Below, piece after piece: positions 1-8,307 of a stretch of 47,823 bases of DNA. Origin of the DNA: CAUPWF01 sp044425815 (GTDB lineage: Bacteria; Bacillota; Clostridia; Lachnospirales; Lachnospiraceae); the NCBI GenBank assembly GCA_044425815.1, contig JAWXVA010000007.1, positions 1 through 47,823 of the forward strand, written 5' to 3'. The translations under genes were made by a program, and so were the position numbers. Each line of letters opens with the position of its first letter. Positions within the stretch are counted from its first letter, which is position 1. The notes beneath the pieces were generated by a model. The model had not been told where the DNA came from. It searched no databases and saw only the letters and a program-made list of their open reading frames with translations.

Positions 1-445
1 CTCCTATAAACTCTAAGGTTGCAAGCGCTCTTACCGTATGAAAACTAATCTGATGTGTTGGTTTCTTAAACTTTGCCAACTCCCAAAAAGCTGCTCTAGT
101 AATCTTGCCATCAACAAAATTTTGAATATAATTAAAAATTGTATCATTAGCCATTGGTCCTTCTACAATATCATATTCATGTGCAATACCTTGTCTACAA
201 GAGACAATAAAATCCAACCACTCTTCTGTCATCGTAGGAAAGTATAATACTTTCAAATTTTCATTGGGGATATATTTATATTGATTAACAATTCCTGCCC
301 CACTATAACGAACAGCCCAACGTTTCGCTTGACTCTCTAGCTTAGTACAGTAGAAACCAAAGTAAAAATCTTTATTAAACTTTGCTATTCTAATATCAGG
401 AAATTCTACTATTTCTGTTCTTCCGTGATATAATGTTGTGCTCAT
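1..445 (-). CDS. DUF3990 family protein, 3' end cut by window edge
   Basis: Reading the minus strand from the ATG at 445 gives at least 148 codons without a stop, running off the left edge. The product starts MSTTLYHGRTEIVEFPDI and contains GFYCT, LDFIVSCRQG, EYDIVEGPMANDTIF and KPTHQISFHT. This order of blocks (YHG near the N-terminus, then a 'W+DF+...R' block, then 'D+V.GP.AND', then 'QI.F.T..A+..L.F') is the pattern I associate with DUF3990. A GAGAGG ribosome binding site lies 7 nt before the ATG. The YHG motif recalls ADP-ribosyltransferase-fold proteins, and such genes often lie in accessory or toxin-like loci; that part is inference. The C-terminus is missing, so family limits cannot be judged. 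Confidence 0.7.
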   Translation of the reverse strand, partial: MSTTLYHGRTEIVEFPDIRIAKFNKDFYFGFYCTKLESQAKRWAVRYSGAGIVNQYKYIPNENLKVLYFPTMTEEWLDFIVSCRQGIAHEYDIVEGPMANDTIFNYIQNFVDGKITRAAFWELAKFKKPTHQISFHTVRALATLEFIG

Positions 446-506
446 AACTATCCTCTCTTCAATTGATTGTAGTAAGATTATGCTCATAATATCCATATTT
501 GCAATG

Positions 507-650
507 CTATGTTCTCAATATCTTATCAATGGATTTTCCTTTTGCAAGTTCATCTAGTTCAGTTGACACTCGTCCTTTTCTCTCTACCTTTGCAGAATAT
601 AGATTATACATTTCATTAAACCCAAAAGCATAAATATTATGTCCACTCAT
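507..650 (-). CDS. Small DUF2200-like protein (47 aa)
   Basis: A short ORF with a strong GGAGG site 8 nt before its ATG. The product contains IYAFGFNEMYNLYSAK followed by VERKGR and ELDELAKGK. The pattern 'IY...F..+Y.LY..K.E+KGR...E+DE' resembles the start of DUF2200 proteins, but those continue for about 110 residues with a 'WLTGY' segment that is absent here. The gene may be a shortened family member or a remnant. It lies 61 nt upstream of the DUF3990 gene on the same strand, so the two may be co-transcribed and could be functionally paired. That pairing is a guess from position only. Confidence 0.55.
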   Translation of the reverse strand: MSGHNIYAFGFNEMYNLYSAKVERKGRVSTELDELAKGKSIDKILRT

Positions 651-729
651 TCTATAGTCCTCCATCAAATATATAAATTTCTTGCATCTGTTTTTCTCAA
701 TTAATTTAGTAATTGTTTAATTTGCAAAA

Positions 730-897
730 TCATTTCTTATCGCCTTTATCAAAAAAGCCAAAAAGGAAAATAATTATTGCAAGAATTGGTAAAAATACAC
801 CTAAAATATTAAATGGAGGCACATCATCTACGACTCCAAAAATATAAAACCAAATACTTAAAATTAGAAGAAATATACCCATCAACATATTTTTCAT
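730..897 (-). CDS. Small hypothetical membrane protein (55 aa)
   Basis: A 55-codon ORF starting MKNMLMGIFLLILSIWFYIF, with a short linker (GVVDDVPPFN), a second hydrophobic stretch (ILGVFLPILAIIIFLFGFF) and a charged tail DKGDKK. Two membrane helices with a hairpin topology are therefore predicted. A GGAG sequence sits 10 nt before the ATG. I do not recognise a family. It precedes the 47-aa gene and the DUF3990 gene on the same strand, with about 80 nt to the next start. Confidence 0.55.
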   Translation of the reverse strand: MKNMLMGIFLLILSIWFYIFGVVDDVPPFNILGVFLPILAIIIFLFGFFDKGDKK

Positions 898-1029
898 TAT
901 TGCAAATCTCCTTAATCTAATATAAATAATCCCTTACATAACACGCTTAATCATATACCATATCTCAATGTTTTAGAGGAGACGCTTCTTCAGAAGTTCG
1001 TACTTATTTATTAAACTAAATTCGTAAAG

Positions 1030-1122
1030 TACCTCGCTAAGGTTCAACGGGTATGTTCGACTCACTAAGCTCGTGCTATACCTCGCTAAGGTCGTCGAAC
1101 CAAGTAAGCCGCTAAGGTTCGA
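1030..1122. repeat. Cluster of four short intergenic repeats
   Basis: Four copies of a short motif close to CCTCGCTAAGGT lie at about 1032, 1060, 1081 and 1109, spaced 28, 21 and 26 nt. The first and third share TACCTCGCTAAGGT exactly; the second reads CTCACTAAGC and the fourth CCGCTAAGGTTCG. ACCT and AGGT at the ends of a unit can pair, so each copy is a potential mini-hairpin. The block lies just past the 3' end of pgk in the 898-1142 gap, which otherwise holds nothing I can identify. Confidence 0.6.
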
Positions 1123-1142
1123 AACTACCGAACCTAATCTAT

Positions 1143-2336
1143 TTACTTGTTATTCGCTGCTGCAACACCTGGTAATTCTTTTCCTTCTAGGAACTCAAGT
1201 GATGCTCCACCACCTGTAGAGATGTGTGACATCTTGTCACCGAATCCCATTTGGTTAACTGCTGCTGCAGAATCTCCACCACCGATGATTGTTGTTGCAT
1301 CTGTATCAGCTAATGCTTGAGCTACTGCTTTTGTTCCTGATGCGAAGTTCGACATTTCGAAGCATCCCATTGGTCCATTCCATACAACTGTCTTAGCATC
1401 TGCTACTGCTTCTGCAAATAACGCTTCCGATTTAGGTCCGATATCTAATCCCAACCATCCTTCTGGAACTTCTCCTGGTGCTACGATTTCTGTCTTAGCA
1501 TCATTAGAAAATGCATCTGCTGCAATACAGTCTACTGGCAATAGGAATTTCACTCCTTTTTCATCTGCTTTTTTAATCATGTTTAATGCATATTCACAAT
1601 AATCTTCTTCTAATAAAGAGTTACCAATGTTTCCACCTAATGCTTTTGCAAATGTGAACATCATACCACCACCAACGATGATTGTGTCAACTTTTTCAAT
1701 TAAGTTTTCGATTACAGAGATTTTACTAGAAACTTTTGATCCACCAAGAATCGCAACAAAAGGTCTAACTGGTGTATTTACAGCATTTCCTAGGTAATCA
1801 ATTTCTTTTTGCATTAAATATCCAACACAAGCTTCGTCAACGAATTCTGTAACACCTACATTTGAGCAATGTGCTCTGTGAGCTGTTCCGAAAGCATCAT
1901 TTACGAATACATCTGCTAAAGAAGCTAAATCTTTGCTAAATGCTTCCCCGTTTTTCGTTTCTTCTGCTCTATAACGAGTGTTTTCAAGAATTACAACTTC
2001 TCCGTCAGCCATAGCTTCAACTGCTGCTTTTGCATTCACTCCAACAACTTCTGCATCTGCTGCGAATTTCACTTCTTGTCCTAATAATTCAGCTAATCTT
2101 ACAGCTACTGGTGCTAAAGATAATGATGGAACTGCTTCTCCTTTTGGTTTTCCTAAATGTGAGCAAAGAATCACTTTTCCACCATCTGCAATTAATTTTT
2201 TGATTGTTGGAAGTGCTGCTACAAGACGGTTCTCATCTGTAATTTTCCCTTCAATTAATGGAACGTTGAAGTCACATCTCACTAATACTTTTTTACCTTT
2301 TACACTAATATCATCTACTGATTTTTTATTAAGCAT
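1143..2336 (-). CDS. pgk: Phosphoglycerate kinase
   Basis: Glycolytic enzyme interconverting 1,3-bisphosphoglycerate plus ADP with 3-phosphoglycerate plus ATP in the cytosol. The 397-residue length is normal for bacterial Pgk. Family blocks are present: VRCDFNVPL near the N-terminus, VILCSHLGKPKG, VNDAFGTAHRAH, AILGGSKVSSKI, the hinge and nucleotide-binding segment VVWNGPMGCFE, and the C-terminal GGGDSAAAV. The ATG has an AGAGG site 8 nt upstream. It follows gap on the same strand with a strong hairpin between them, so its level may be set by read-through from the gap promoter. Confidence 0.98.
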   Translation of the reverse strand: MLNKKSVDDISVKGKKVLVRCDFNVPLIEGKITDENRLVAALPTIKKLIADGGKVILCSHLGKPKGEAVPSLSLAPVAVRLAELLGQEVKFAADAEVVGVNAKAAVEAMADGEVVILENTRYRAEETKNGEAFSKDLASLADVFVNDAFGTAHRAHCSNVGVTEFVDEACVGYLMQKEIDYLGNAVNTPVRPFVAILGGSKVSSKISVIENLIEKVDTIIVGGGMMFTFAKALGGNIGNSLLEEDYCEYALNMIKKADEKGVKFLLPVDCIAADAFSNDAKTEIVAPGEVPEGWLGLDIGPKSEALFAEAVADAKTVVWNGPMGCFEMSNFASGTKAVAQALADTDATTIIGGGDSAAAVNQMGFGDKMSHISTGGGASLEFLEGKELPGVAAANNK

Positions 2337-2404
2337 ATTACTAACCTCTTTCTTTAATTTATAATGATTTTATATAACAGAATTTTCTCTAAATAGTTTC
2401 TATT

Positions 2405-2440
2405 ATATTAATAAAGGGCCCGGCCAGGTTGACCGGACCC
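2405..2440 (-). terminator. Intrinsic terminator or attenuator between gap and pgk
   Basis: On the minus strand GGGTCCGGTC, loop AACCT and GGCCGGGCCC form a 10-bp stem (2416-2440) with two G-U pairs, followed by TTTATTAATA. The U-rich tract is broken, so partial read-through from gap into pgk is likely. Confidence 0.7.
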
Positions 2441-2497
2441 CTATGGATCATAATTTAACTATCAAATTAATATCGCATGGCTGAACTATTATTCAAA

Positions 2498-3511
2498 TTA
2501 TGCTAATTCAGCAAAGTATTTGATTGTTCTAACCATTTGGCTTGTATAAGAGTTTTCATTATCATACCAAGAAACAACTTGTACATGTGATTTTCCGTTA
2601 GAGATTGGTGTAACCATTGTTTGTGTTGCATCGAATAATGAACCATATGTGATTCCAACGATATCGCTAGAAACTAATTCTTCTTCTGTGTATCCGAAAG
2701 ACTCTGTAGCTGCTGCTTTCATAGCTGCATTTACAGATTCAACTGTTACTTCACCATCAACAACTGCTGTTAATAATGTTGTAGATCCTGTTGGAGTTGG
2801 AACACGTTGAGCTGCACCGATTAATTTTCCGTTTAATGAAGGAATTACTAATCCGATAGCTTTAGCTGCACCTGTTGAGTTAGGTACGATTGAGCAAGCT
2901 GCTGCTCTAGCTCTTCTTAAGTCTCCACCTGGGTGAGGACCATCTAATGTCATTTGGTCTCCTGTGTAAGCATGGATTGTAGCCATGATTCCGCTTTCGA
3001 TTTCAGCTAAGTCTGTTAAAGCTTTAGCCATTGGAGCTAAACAGTTAGTTGTACAAGAAGCAGCTGAGATGATTGTGTCATCTGCTGTTAATACATCGTG
3101 GTTTACGTTAAATACTACTGTTGGAAGGTCGTTTCCAGCTGGAGCTGAGATAACAACTTTTTTAGCACCTGCATCGATATGTGCTTGTGATTTAGCTTTA
3201 GATGTGAAAAATCCTGTACACTCTAATACTACGTCTACGTCTAATTCTCCCCATGGAAGATCAGCTGGGTTTCTTTGTGCGTAGATTTGAATTTCTTTTC
3301 CGTCTACTACGATTGAAGCTTCTTTCGCTTCTACTTTATCAGCTAGAGCATATCTTCCTTGAGCTGAATCATATTTTAATAAGTGTGCTAACATTTTAGG
3401 GTTTGTTAAATCGTTGATTGCTACTACTTCGTATCCCTCTGCTCCAAACATTTGTCTGAATGCTAAACGTCCAATACGTCCAAAACCATTAATTGCTACT
3501 TTTACTGCCAT
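2498..3511 (-). CDS. gap: Glyceraldehyde-3-phosphate dehydrogenase, type I
   Basis: Oxidises glyceraldehyde-3-phosphate with NAD+ and phosphate to 1,3-bisphosphoglycerate. The N-terminal Rossmann motif INGFGRIGR is followed by D34 in AINDL, the residue typical of NAD+ preference in the glycolytic form. The catalytic block SCTTNC places the nucleophile at C153 and the catalytic histidine at H180 (ATIHAYTGDQ). The C-terminal SWYDNE motif is intact and the 337-residue length is standard. An AGGAGG site lies 8 nt before the ATG. A clear promoter lies about 90 nt upstream and a terminator-like hairpin separates it from pgk. Confidence 0.98.
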   Translation of the reverse strand: MAVKVAINGFGRIGRLAFRQMFGAEGYEVVAINDLTNPKMLAHLLKYDSAQGRYALADKVEAKEASIVVDGKEIQIYAQRNPADLPWGELDVDVVLECTGFFTSKAKSQAHIDAGAKKVVISAPAGNDLPTVVFNVNHDVLTADDTIISAASCTTNCLAPMAKALTDLAEIESGIMATIHAYTGDQMTLDGPHPGGDLRRARAAACSIVPNSTGAAKAIGLVIPSLNGKLIGAAQRVPTPTGSTTLLTAVVDGEVTVESVNAAMKAAATESFGYTEEELVSSDIVGITYGSLFDATQTMVTPISNGKSHVQVVSWYDNENSYTSQMVRTIKYFAELA

Positions 3512-3596
3512 GATAAATTCCTCCTAAAGTTAATATAATTTACTTTTTATTTGAGTATCTTCAACACTATTGTTAAAGATAAATCAATCCTCATTT

Positions 3597-3625
3597 ATTG
3601 TACTAAACTTGAAACAATAATTCAA
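3597..3625 (-). promoter_or_regulatory. gap promoter with overlapping inverted repeat
   Basis: On the minus strand TTGAAT (3620-3625) and TACAAT (3597-3602) are separated by exactly 17 nt, a good sigma-A promoter for gap. The inverted repeat CTTGAA-N7-TTCAAG at 3608-3626 overlaps the -35 element and spacer and could be an operator. Confidence 0.75.
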
Positions 3626-3640
3626 GCTTTAATGTAATTT

Positions 3641-4450
3641 TTATAATAGTTTACAAAAAATTGGCTTTCTTTCCTTGAATTCTGTGTAATATTTAAACCC
3701 ACTTTGTTTCAAAAGCTCATTTACTAGACCAAATTCATACGCTATGTGCTCTGGCATGTGTCCATCGGAACCAATCGTGATAATTTCTCCACCTAATTCT
3801 TTGTATCTTGCTAGAACCTCTGGATGCGGATGTGCGAATCCAAGCCCGTATTTATAGCCAGCAGTATTGAGCTCTATTCCTTTCCCCTTATTGATAATTG
3901 TTTTCAATATTTCATCAATAATTTCGGCATATGCTTTATAAGAATAATGGGTTGCTTGCTCATTCCCATAGCGAACCACATAATCTAAATGACCTAGCAC
4001 ATCAAAATCATCTATCGCATTCACTAACTCTAGCATTTCTTCAAATGCCTCGCGGTAGCTCTGCCTATCATCTACGCCTTGAAACACCTCGCGGTTGTAT
4101 GGGTCTGCCCCTTTTAACAAATGCGCCGAACCTATCACAAAGTCAAATGGATAAGCTTTGGTAAATGTATGGTAGAATCCCTTCAAATGCTTTTGCAATC
4201 CTATTTCTACCCCTATTCGAATATCAATTTCTTCTTTGTATTTATTCTGCAATCCCATCATATACTTTATATAATCTTCTGGCTCAAAAATAAATAACTC
4301 ATCTCCGTCACAATAGTCTTTGTCATAGTGATCCGTAATGCAAATACACTGTAATCCTTTTGCAATTGCACCTGTTACCATATCTTCTGGTTTCACATCT
4401 GTATCAGATGAAAACCCCGTATGCATATGAAAATCTGACCTCATAGTCAT
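3641..4450 (-). CDS. PHP-domain phosphatase, HisJ/histidinol-phosphatase type
   Basis: Metal-dependent phosphoesterase of the PHP superfamily. Ligand motifs are visible: SDFHMHTGFSSD (H8 and H10), ICITDHYD, GVEIG, FVIGSAH, DVLGHLDY and the C-terminal TIGSDGH. The family hydrolyses L-histidinol phosphate in histidine synthesis, but no other his genes are in the window, so the substrate is open. Four in-frame ATGs occur between 4462 and 4442. The only good Shine-Dalgarno (GAGG) lies 6 nt before the third, at 4450, which gives 269 residues. A terminator-like hairpin separates it from the upstream operon. Confidence 0.82.
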   Translation of the reverse strand: MTMRSDFHMHTGFSSDTDVKPEDMVTGAIAKGLQCICITDHYDKDYCDGDELFIFEPEDYIKYMMGLQNKYKEEIDIRIGVEIGLQKHLKGFYHTFTKAYPFDFVIGSAHLLKGADPYNREVFQGVDDRQSYREAFEEMLELVNAIDDFDVLGHLDYVVRYGNEQATHYSYKAYAEIIDEILKTIINKGKGIELNTAGYKYGLGFAHPHPEVLARYKELGGEIITIGSDGHMPEHIAYEFGLVNELLKQSGFKYYTEFKERKPIFCKLL

Positions 4451-4479
4451 AGTCATCCTCATTTCTTTCTAAATTTAAT

Positions 4480-4516
4480 AAAACACAATCAACACTGATT
4501 CGTATTGTTGTGCTTT
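4480..4516 (-). terminator. Terminator after the ABC transporter/PHP operon
   Basis: The minus strand folds AAAGCACAA plus CAATAC against AGTGTTGATTGTGTTTT with one bulge and then runs into TTTTATTAAATTT. It lies just after the stop of the PHP gene at 4546. Confidence 0.6.
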
Positions 4517-4545
4517 ATCATATCACACTGTTCACAGAGCGTAAA

Positions 4546-5529
4546 CTATTTCAAGAAAATCGGGTTACTCCATGCCGTTTTTCCATTTTTATCTATGCAC
4601 TCAATTCGTATGTAACTTTCATCCCCTTTTAAAACAAAACTTGCTTCCTCCATAGTTTCTTCTATGGTATCACAAAGAACTGTCGTTCCCGCATTCACAT
4701 AATTTCCTGCAATAAAATTCACACGATTAACAGGACTACATTTCACATACACCCTATTATCTTGTATTCCCCAATCGTAGATTTCTGGACCTGCTGACGA
4801 ATAGAAATCACCCTTCATGATTGCCGTGATAATATCATCATGTGTTAACGATTTCGCTTTCACTACAATATAACCACCACACGCGTCATCAAAAAATCCT
4901 TCATTATGATTATCATCTGACGCAAATCCATACACCCTTTTCCCTTTTCGTAACAGTGCATCCCAATAAGTTACATCGTATCCAGTACCACTTTCATTTA
5001 CTGTATTATAATTAAAAATTTCCATCCCTATCAAGCCTTCTGTGTTCAAGAAATCTTCTCCGTCGACTTTGGACCAAATTGGATGATTATATATAGTAAA
5101 ACACCCTTTTTTTGTTAATGTATCTACCAATTCTTGGGCTGCTTCTTGCCCATTCCATTCTCCGTAATACTTTCTTTGGACAAATGGTTCGATTTTCTCT
5201 CTAAAAAGTTCTTGGGCTTGTTCTTGCATTTCTCGTGTCCCTAATATTCCATGGATATGATGTAATTTGATGCGATTCGCACTCTCTTCTTCATATAATA
5301 CTGCAGAGGCTTCCACCCCTGGAATTAAAAGAAATGATTCTCCACTTAATTCTTCTGTCAAATTTGTATATAGGTCATGTTCGCTAAGGCATAGAAAATG
5401 ATATCCATTTTCTTTAAATAAAGCCACACTTTCTTCTGGTGTTAAGCATCCATCCGAATTCGTTGAATGACTATGTAAATTCCCTTTGTACCAGTTACCG
5501 TTATCAGGAAATGCTTTTTGATTCTCCAT
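4546..5529 (-). CDS. PHP-domain phosphoesterase linked to ABC transporter
   Basis: A 327-residue protein with a PHP metal site: GNLHSHSTNSDG (H19, H21), LSEHDLY (H51, D52), GVEAS, HHIHGILG, IYNHPIW and ASDDNH. The C-terminal third (about 250-327) lacks the metal motifs and looks like a small beta-rich domain ending AWSNPIFLK. No signal peptide is visible, so it should act in the cytosol. It is the last gene of the binding protein-permease-permease-ATPase operon, 54 nt after the ATPase, which suggests it hydrolyses a phosphorylated compound brought in by the transporter. The RBS is AGGAG 9 nt before the ATG, directly preceded by a hexamer repeat. Confidence 0.8.
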   Translation of the reverse strand: MENQKAFPDNGNWYKGNLHSHSTNSDGCLTPEESVALFKENGYHFLCLSEHDLYTNLTEELSGESFLLIPGVEASAVLYEEESANRIKLHHIHGILGTREMQEQAQELFREKIEPFVQRKYYGEWNGQEAAQELVDTLTKKGCFTIYNHPIWSKVDGEDFLNTEGLIGMEIFNYNTVNESGTGYDVTYWDALLRKGKRVYGFASDDNHNEGFFDDACGGYIVVKAKSLTHDDIITAIMKGDFYSSAGPEIYDWGIQDNRVYVKCSPVNRVNFIAGNYVNAGTTVLCDTIEETMEEASFVLKGDESYIRIECIDKNGKTAWSNPIFLK

Positions 5530-5541
5530 ATAATAATTCTC

Positions 5542-5565
5542 CTATCTCTATCTCTATCTCTATCT
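5542..5565. repeat. Hexanucleotide microsatellite (CTATCT)x4
   Basis: Four perfect CTATCT units (AGATAG on the coding strand) lie immediately upstream of the AGGAG ribosome binding site of the PHP gene. Copy-number slippage would change the leader but not the spacing between RBS and start. Confidence 0.8.
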
Positions 5566-5583
5566 ACGCATTTATCGATACCT

Positions 5584-6597
5584 TTATCTAAGTGTCAAGC
5601 AATCTTTTTTTGGAATTCGAACGCAAACTTCTTCTCCAGCTTCAAACAGTGTAAAACTACGGAATAATACATCGACATTTAACGCTACATCTTCCACCTC
5701 TACTTGATAACGCAGTACATTCCCTCGTGGTACATTCGAAATAATTTTCCCTTTTAATTGATAGCAATCGTTTTCTTCTACTCGTTCTCTTGTGATACTG
5801 ATTGTTTCTGGTCGAATTGCTACATCACAACCTGCTGGAACAATTGCATGTACTAATTTCTTGAACTCACTACCATTAATGATATTGTAACTTCCTATAA
5901 AACTAGCTGCAAATCTAGACTGCGGAGCTGTATACATGGATACGGGATTTCCTGATTGTTCTATCTCGCCTTGGTTAAATAACTGAATCACATCAGACAT
6001 GACCATCGCTTCATCTTGATCGTGTGTTACAAAGATGGTCGTTAAGCCAAGCTCTTCATGAATTTCTCGAATGCGTGACTGCAATGATTTTCTTAATTTT
6101 GCATCAATTGCGCTCAATGGTTCATCTAGTAACAACACTTTTGGTTCCATAACAATACTTCTTGCAAGTGCCACTCTCTGCTGCTGTCCGCCTGACAAAT
6201 TCGCTGGGTAGGACTTTTCTTTCCCTTCTAGCTCAACTAATTTAATTGCCTCTCTTACTTTGTCTGCTACGATGTCACTAGGTACTTTCTGCATCTTTAA
6301 TCCAAATCCTATATTTTGTTCTACCGTCATATTGGGAAATAGGCTATATTGCTGGAATACCATTCCCACATTTCTCTTCTGTGGTGCTTGTTCAGTAATA
6401 TCTCCGCCATCCAGATAGATTTTTCCACTTGTCACTTGCTCTAATCCTGCTAAACAACGTAATAATGTACTTTTTCCACATCCGGAAGGGCCTAACAATG
6501 TTACCAATTGCCCTTTTTCTACTTCTAGATTAATTCCTCGTAGAACTGTATTTTGACCATAATCTTTTACTATATTTTCAAATTTAATGTAACTCAT
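5584..6597 (-). CDS. ABC transporter ATP-binding protein (PotA/FbpC-like, TOBE domain)
   Basis: Energising subunit of an importer. Walker A GPSGCGKS is at 36-43, the Q-loop is VFQQYSLFPN, the signature LSGGQ is at 134-138, Walker B runs into DEPLSAIDAKLR, and the switch histidine is in FVTHDQDEA. The C-terminal 100 residues form a TOBE-like regulatory region (AIRPETISI, LRYQVEV). Length and architecture match the polyamine/iron/phosphonate/sulfate importer class. It starts 1 nt after the stop of the second permease, so the genes are translationally coupled. The substrate cannot be read from this subunit. Confidence 0.93.
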   Translation of the reverse strand: MSYIKFENIVKDYGQNTVLRGINLEVEKGQLVTLLGPSGCGKSTLLRCLAGLEQVTSGKIYLDGGDITEQAPQKRNVGMVFQQYSLFPNMTVEQNIGFGLKMQKVPSDIVADKVREAIKLVELEGKEKSYPANLSGGQQQRVALARSIVMEPKVLLLDEPLSAIDAKLRKSLQSRIREIHEELGLTTIFVTHDQDEAMVMSDVIQLFNQGEIEQSGNPVSMYTAPQSRFAASFIGSYNIINGSEFKKLVHAIVPAGCDVAIRPETISITRERVEENDCYQLKGKIISNVPRGNVLRYQVEVEDVALNVDVLFRSFTLFEAGEEVCVRIPKKDCLTLR

Positions 6598-6598
6598 T

Positions 6599-7390
6599 TT
6601 ACTTTTCTCCTTTTTTGCTCTTCGATTCTAAATGTATCACCGTGCCAGAAATCATGAATACGACGCAGAAAATCAGTACTACAACTGCACTTGACATCCC
6701 ACTTGATTTTGTCATCATTTGGTATAAATATACCTGAATATTCTTATAATTATTTCCAGCGATATTATTTGCTAATACAAAATCCCCAAATATTATACTT
6801 ACTGCTAGCAGTGATGATACTATAATTCCTGATAGGATATTGGGAATCACAATTCTAACATAAGCCATGAATTTTCCACATCCTAACATTTGTGCTGCCT
6901 GCAACAAAATATTTGCATTGAGGGCATTCATATTATTACGTATCCCTTGGTATATATACGGAAGCACCAGAATGGTATATGCACCAAATAACATAAACAT
7001 ACGATTAGATAGAATCGTTCCTGTCCCTGAATACAAGGAAATGATGCTGATAGATAAAATTACGCCTTGGAGAGCATACGGAATCATACACACAATCTGC
7101 ATATACTTCCCAAATTGTGGTATTTCAACTAACACCACATACATTGCCAATAATAATAATACAATTGTAATTGTTACAGAGACCACGCAGATAAGCAGCG
7201 TCCTACCTGTGCTCAACCAGAAGTCAGCATCTTGGAATAGCTCCACATAATTTTTCAACGTGAATCCTGTTGGCACAATACTCGTCCACTCTGTGGAAAG
7301 GGAGTAAATAAGTGTCACTATAAATGGAACAAGTAAATAGATTGAAACAAGTGTCAGAAAAATCTTCGATCCCAAATTATTCTTTTGCAT
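6599..7390 (-). CDS. ABC transporter permease (PotC-like)
   Basis: A 263-residue integral membrane protein with about six hydrophobic helices, starting MQKNNLGSKIFLTLVSIYLL. The cytoplasmic coupling loop that binds the ATPase is seen as LLQAAQMLGCGKFMAYVRIVIPNIL, a recognisable EAA motif. The order of permeases and a TOBE-type ATPase fits the MOI importer family, where this would be the PotC-equivalent subunit. It has 1-nt gaps to both neighbours, so all three membrane-complex genes should be translated together. Confidence 0.9.
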   Translation of the reverse strand: MQKNNLGSKIFLTLVSIYLLVPFIVTLIYSLSTEWTSIVPTGFTLKNYVELFQDADFWLSTGRTLLICVVSVTITIVLLLLAMYVVLVEIPQFGKYMQIVCMIPYALQGVILSISIISLYSGTGTILSNRMFMLFGAYTILVLPYIYQGIRNNMNALNANILLQAAQMLGCGKFMAYVRIVIPNILSGIIVSSLLAVSIIFGDFVLANNIAGNNYKNIQVYLYQMMTKSSGMSSAVVVLIFCVVFMISGTVIHLESKSKKGEK

Positions 7391-7391
7391 A

Positions 7392-8234
7392 TTAGATTAA
7401 CTCCCTTCCTTTTGCATATTTTTTCGTCATCTGATTATTGAATAAGGTCGCTAGTACCATAAGCAAAATAAGTACCATTGCTAGCGCACCACCTAATTCT
7501 TTATCAATCGATACATCTCCTTTAAATTTCGAAGAAATTTGTAATGCTAACAGTGCATAGTTATTCTGAACCAGTGCATATGCCGTTGCATAAGCAGCTA
7601 GGGAATTTGCGAATAATACGCTCACTGTTCCAAGGATTCCCGGTAACAGATTCGGAATTGCCACATGCCACCAGTACGATATCCCACTAGCTTGCATCAA
7701 TGCTGCTGCTTCCTTCCACTCCTTTTTCAAAGTTAAAAATGTAGGCATTAATAATAAAGTCGCTAATGGAACCTGGAAATAAACAAAGATTATCGTCAAC
7801 CCATTTCCTGTATACAAATCAAAATCTTTTAAGAATGGAATTCCGTATTGTTGACCAAGCAAAGTCAACACCCCAGTGTTTCCCATTAGTATCATAAATG
7901 CAAAAGTAAGTGGTAACCCCGTAAAGTTAGATGTCATATTCAAAATCATTGTCATGATTCTTCTCCAATTTCCTCCCACTTCGTAATAAGCCTTTGCTAC
8001 GAAAAACGCTATAATAATCCCAATACATGATGCAATCAAACTAATTCTCACACTATTCCACACTGACATTTGATAGAGTGGCGTCGTAGCAATTCTTATA
8101 TAATTTCCAAGACCAAGTTCCCCGTCCACTTTTATACTGTTGATAAACAATTCCATAAGTGGCAAAAGTTCATAGGCTATCACCGCAAGCAAAAACGGTG
8201 CTAACGCCAAATAATTCTTATTTATTTTTTTCAT
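7392..8234 (-). CDS. ABC transporter permease (PotB-like)
   Basis: A 280-residue membrane protein with about six helices, starting MKKINKNYLALAPFLLAVIA. The EAA coupling loop reads EAAALMQASGISYWWHVAIPN. It is the first of two permeases and should form a heterodimer with the product of the next gene. It lies 73 nt after the binding-protein gene; a perfect inverted repeat sits in that gap. Substrate specificity is not shown by the sequence. Confidence 0.9.
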   Translation of the reverse strand: MKKINKNYLALAPFLLAVIAYELLPLMELFINSIKVDGELGLGNYIRIATTPLYQMSVWNSVRISLIASCIGIIIAFFVAKAYYEVGGNWRRIMTMILNMTSNFTGLPLTFAFMILMGNTGVLTLLGQQYGIPFLKDFDLYTGNGLTIIFVYFQVPLATLLLMPTFLTLKKEWKEAAALMQASGISYWWHVAIPNLLPGILGTVSVLFANSLAAYATAYALVQNNYALLALQISSKFKGDVSIDKELGGALAMVLILLMVLATLFNNQMTKKYAKGRELI

Positions 8235-8246
8235 ATTTATACCAAT

Positions 8247-8275
8247 AGGACAGATGTATATGCTACATCTGTCCT
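8247..8275. other. Intercistronic hairpin between binding protein and permease
   Basis: AGGACAGATGTA and TACATCTGTCCT form a perfect 12-bp stem with a 5-nt loop. On the transcribed (minus) strand no U-run follows, so it is more likely a 3'-end stabiliser or weak attenuator that keeps binding-protein mRNA in excess than a full terminator. Confidence 0.7.
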
Positions 8276-8307
8276 TTTCCTTCTCTTATAAGTCGTCTAA
8301 TTTCTAA

